Part shown: positions 5,670 through 5,699 of the stretch, piece by piece | Layout of the letters: every line of letters begins with the position of its first letter | Position numbering within the stretch: the first letter of the stretch is position 1 | Source: an uncultured bacterium | GTDB lineage: Bacteria > Planctomycetota > Uabimicrobiia > Uabimicrobiales > JABWCH01 | Assembly (NCBI GenBank): GCA_938003875.1 | Contig: CALKWO010000273.1 | Coordinates: 1-5,699, forward strand | Direction of reading: 5' to 3' | Length of the DNA stretch: 5,699 nucleotides | Made by a program: the position numbers and the translations under genes | The notes under the pieces: model-generated | What the model was told of the DNA's origin: nothing | Database searches by the model: none | What the model saw: the letters and a program-made list of their open reading frames with translations, nothing else

Positions 5670-5699
5670 ACCACAGATAAACACAGATAAACACAAATA
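5670..5699 (+). repeat. Dispersed repeat (ACCACAGATAAACAC type) with 10-bp tandem units, right flank
   Basis: The unit CACAGATAAA is repeated at 5672-5681 and 5682-5691, with a third partial copy (CACAAATA) reaching the window end. This AACCACAGATAAACACAGAT sequence type is widespread between genes in environmental bacterial genomes, from memory. The segment 5623-5669 between the gene 2 stop and this repeat is AT-rich and shows no convincing terminator. The element is truncated by the window edge. Confidence 0.6.

Noticed and set aside
5640..5670. T-rich run after gene 2 as an intrinsic terminator
   Set aside because: CTTT and AAAG give only a 4-bp A/T-rich stem, and no U tract follows a stable hairpin.

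Overview
The window holds a compact two-gene cassette on the + strand, with no RNA genes, transposase, integrase or CRISPR. The host cannot be named from it. Standard bacterial Shine-Dalgarno sequences, a moderate and uneven G+C content, a large STAND-type NTPase with WD40 repeats, and dispersed repeats of the ACCGCAGAGACGC and ACCACAGATAAACAC kinds suggest a large environmental bacterial genome (for example anammox-type Planctomycetota, Desulfobacterota-like or related candidate phyla). That placement is a guess from memory of where such repeats and proteins occur.

Layout. Positions 1-18 are one end of a dispersed intergenic repeat. A short leader (19-101) precedes gene 1 (102-4115). Gene 1 encodes a 1337-residue protein with an N-terminal DUF4062 domain, a NACHT/STAND ATPase, a helical linker and 13 clear WD40 units followed by a degenerate tail. 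This is the domain order of animal NWD1/TEP1-type proteins. A 154-base intergenic region (4116-4269) contains an unusual long inverted repeat whose right arm covers the Shine-Dalgarno and start codon of gene 2. Gene 2 (4270-5622) encodes a 450-residue protein that I read as two tandem BRO-N-like modules followed by a coiled coil and an unrecognised C-terminal domain. From 5670 to the window end lies a second dispersed repeat, facing outward relative to the first.

How the parts may work together. The family architecture of gene 1 suggests a switch: WD40 propellers sense a ligand, NACHT oligomerises with ATP, and the DUF4062 domain acts as effector or adaptor. Such proteins are prime candidates for anti-phage or other biological-conflict roles. 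Gene 2 carries the type of nucleic-acid-binding domain common in phage antirepressors and could be a regulator, a partner or an unrelated neighbour. The best candidate for something undescribed is the combination of a STAND sensor, a tandem BRO-N protein and a start-occluding inverted repeat between them, bracketed by outward-facing repeats. That the genes cooperate is inference; the sequence shows only same-strand adjacency.
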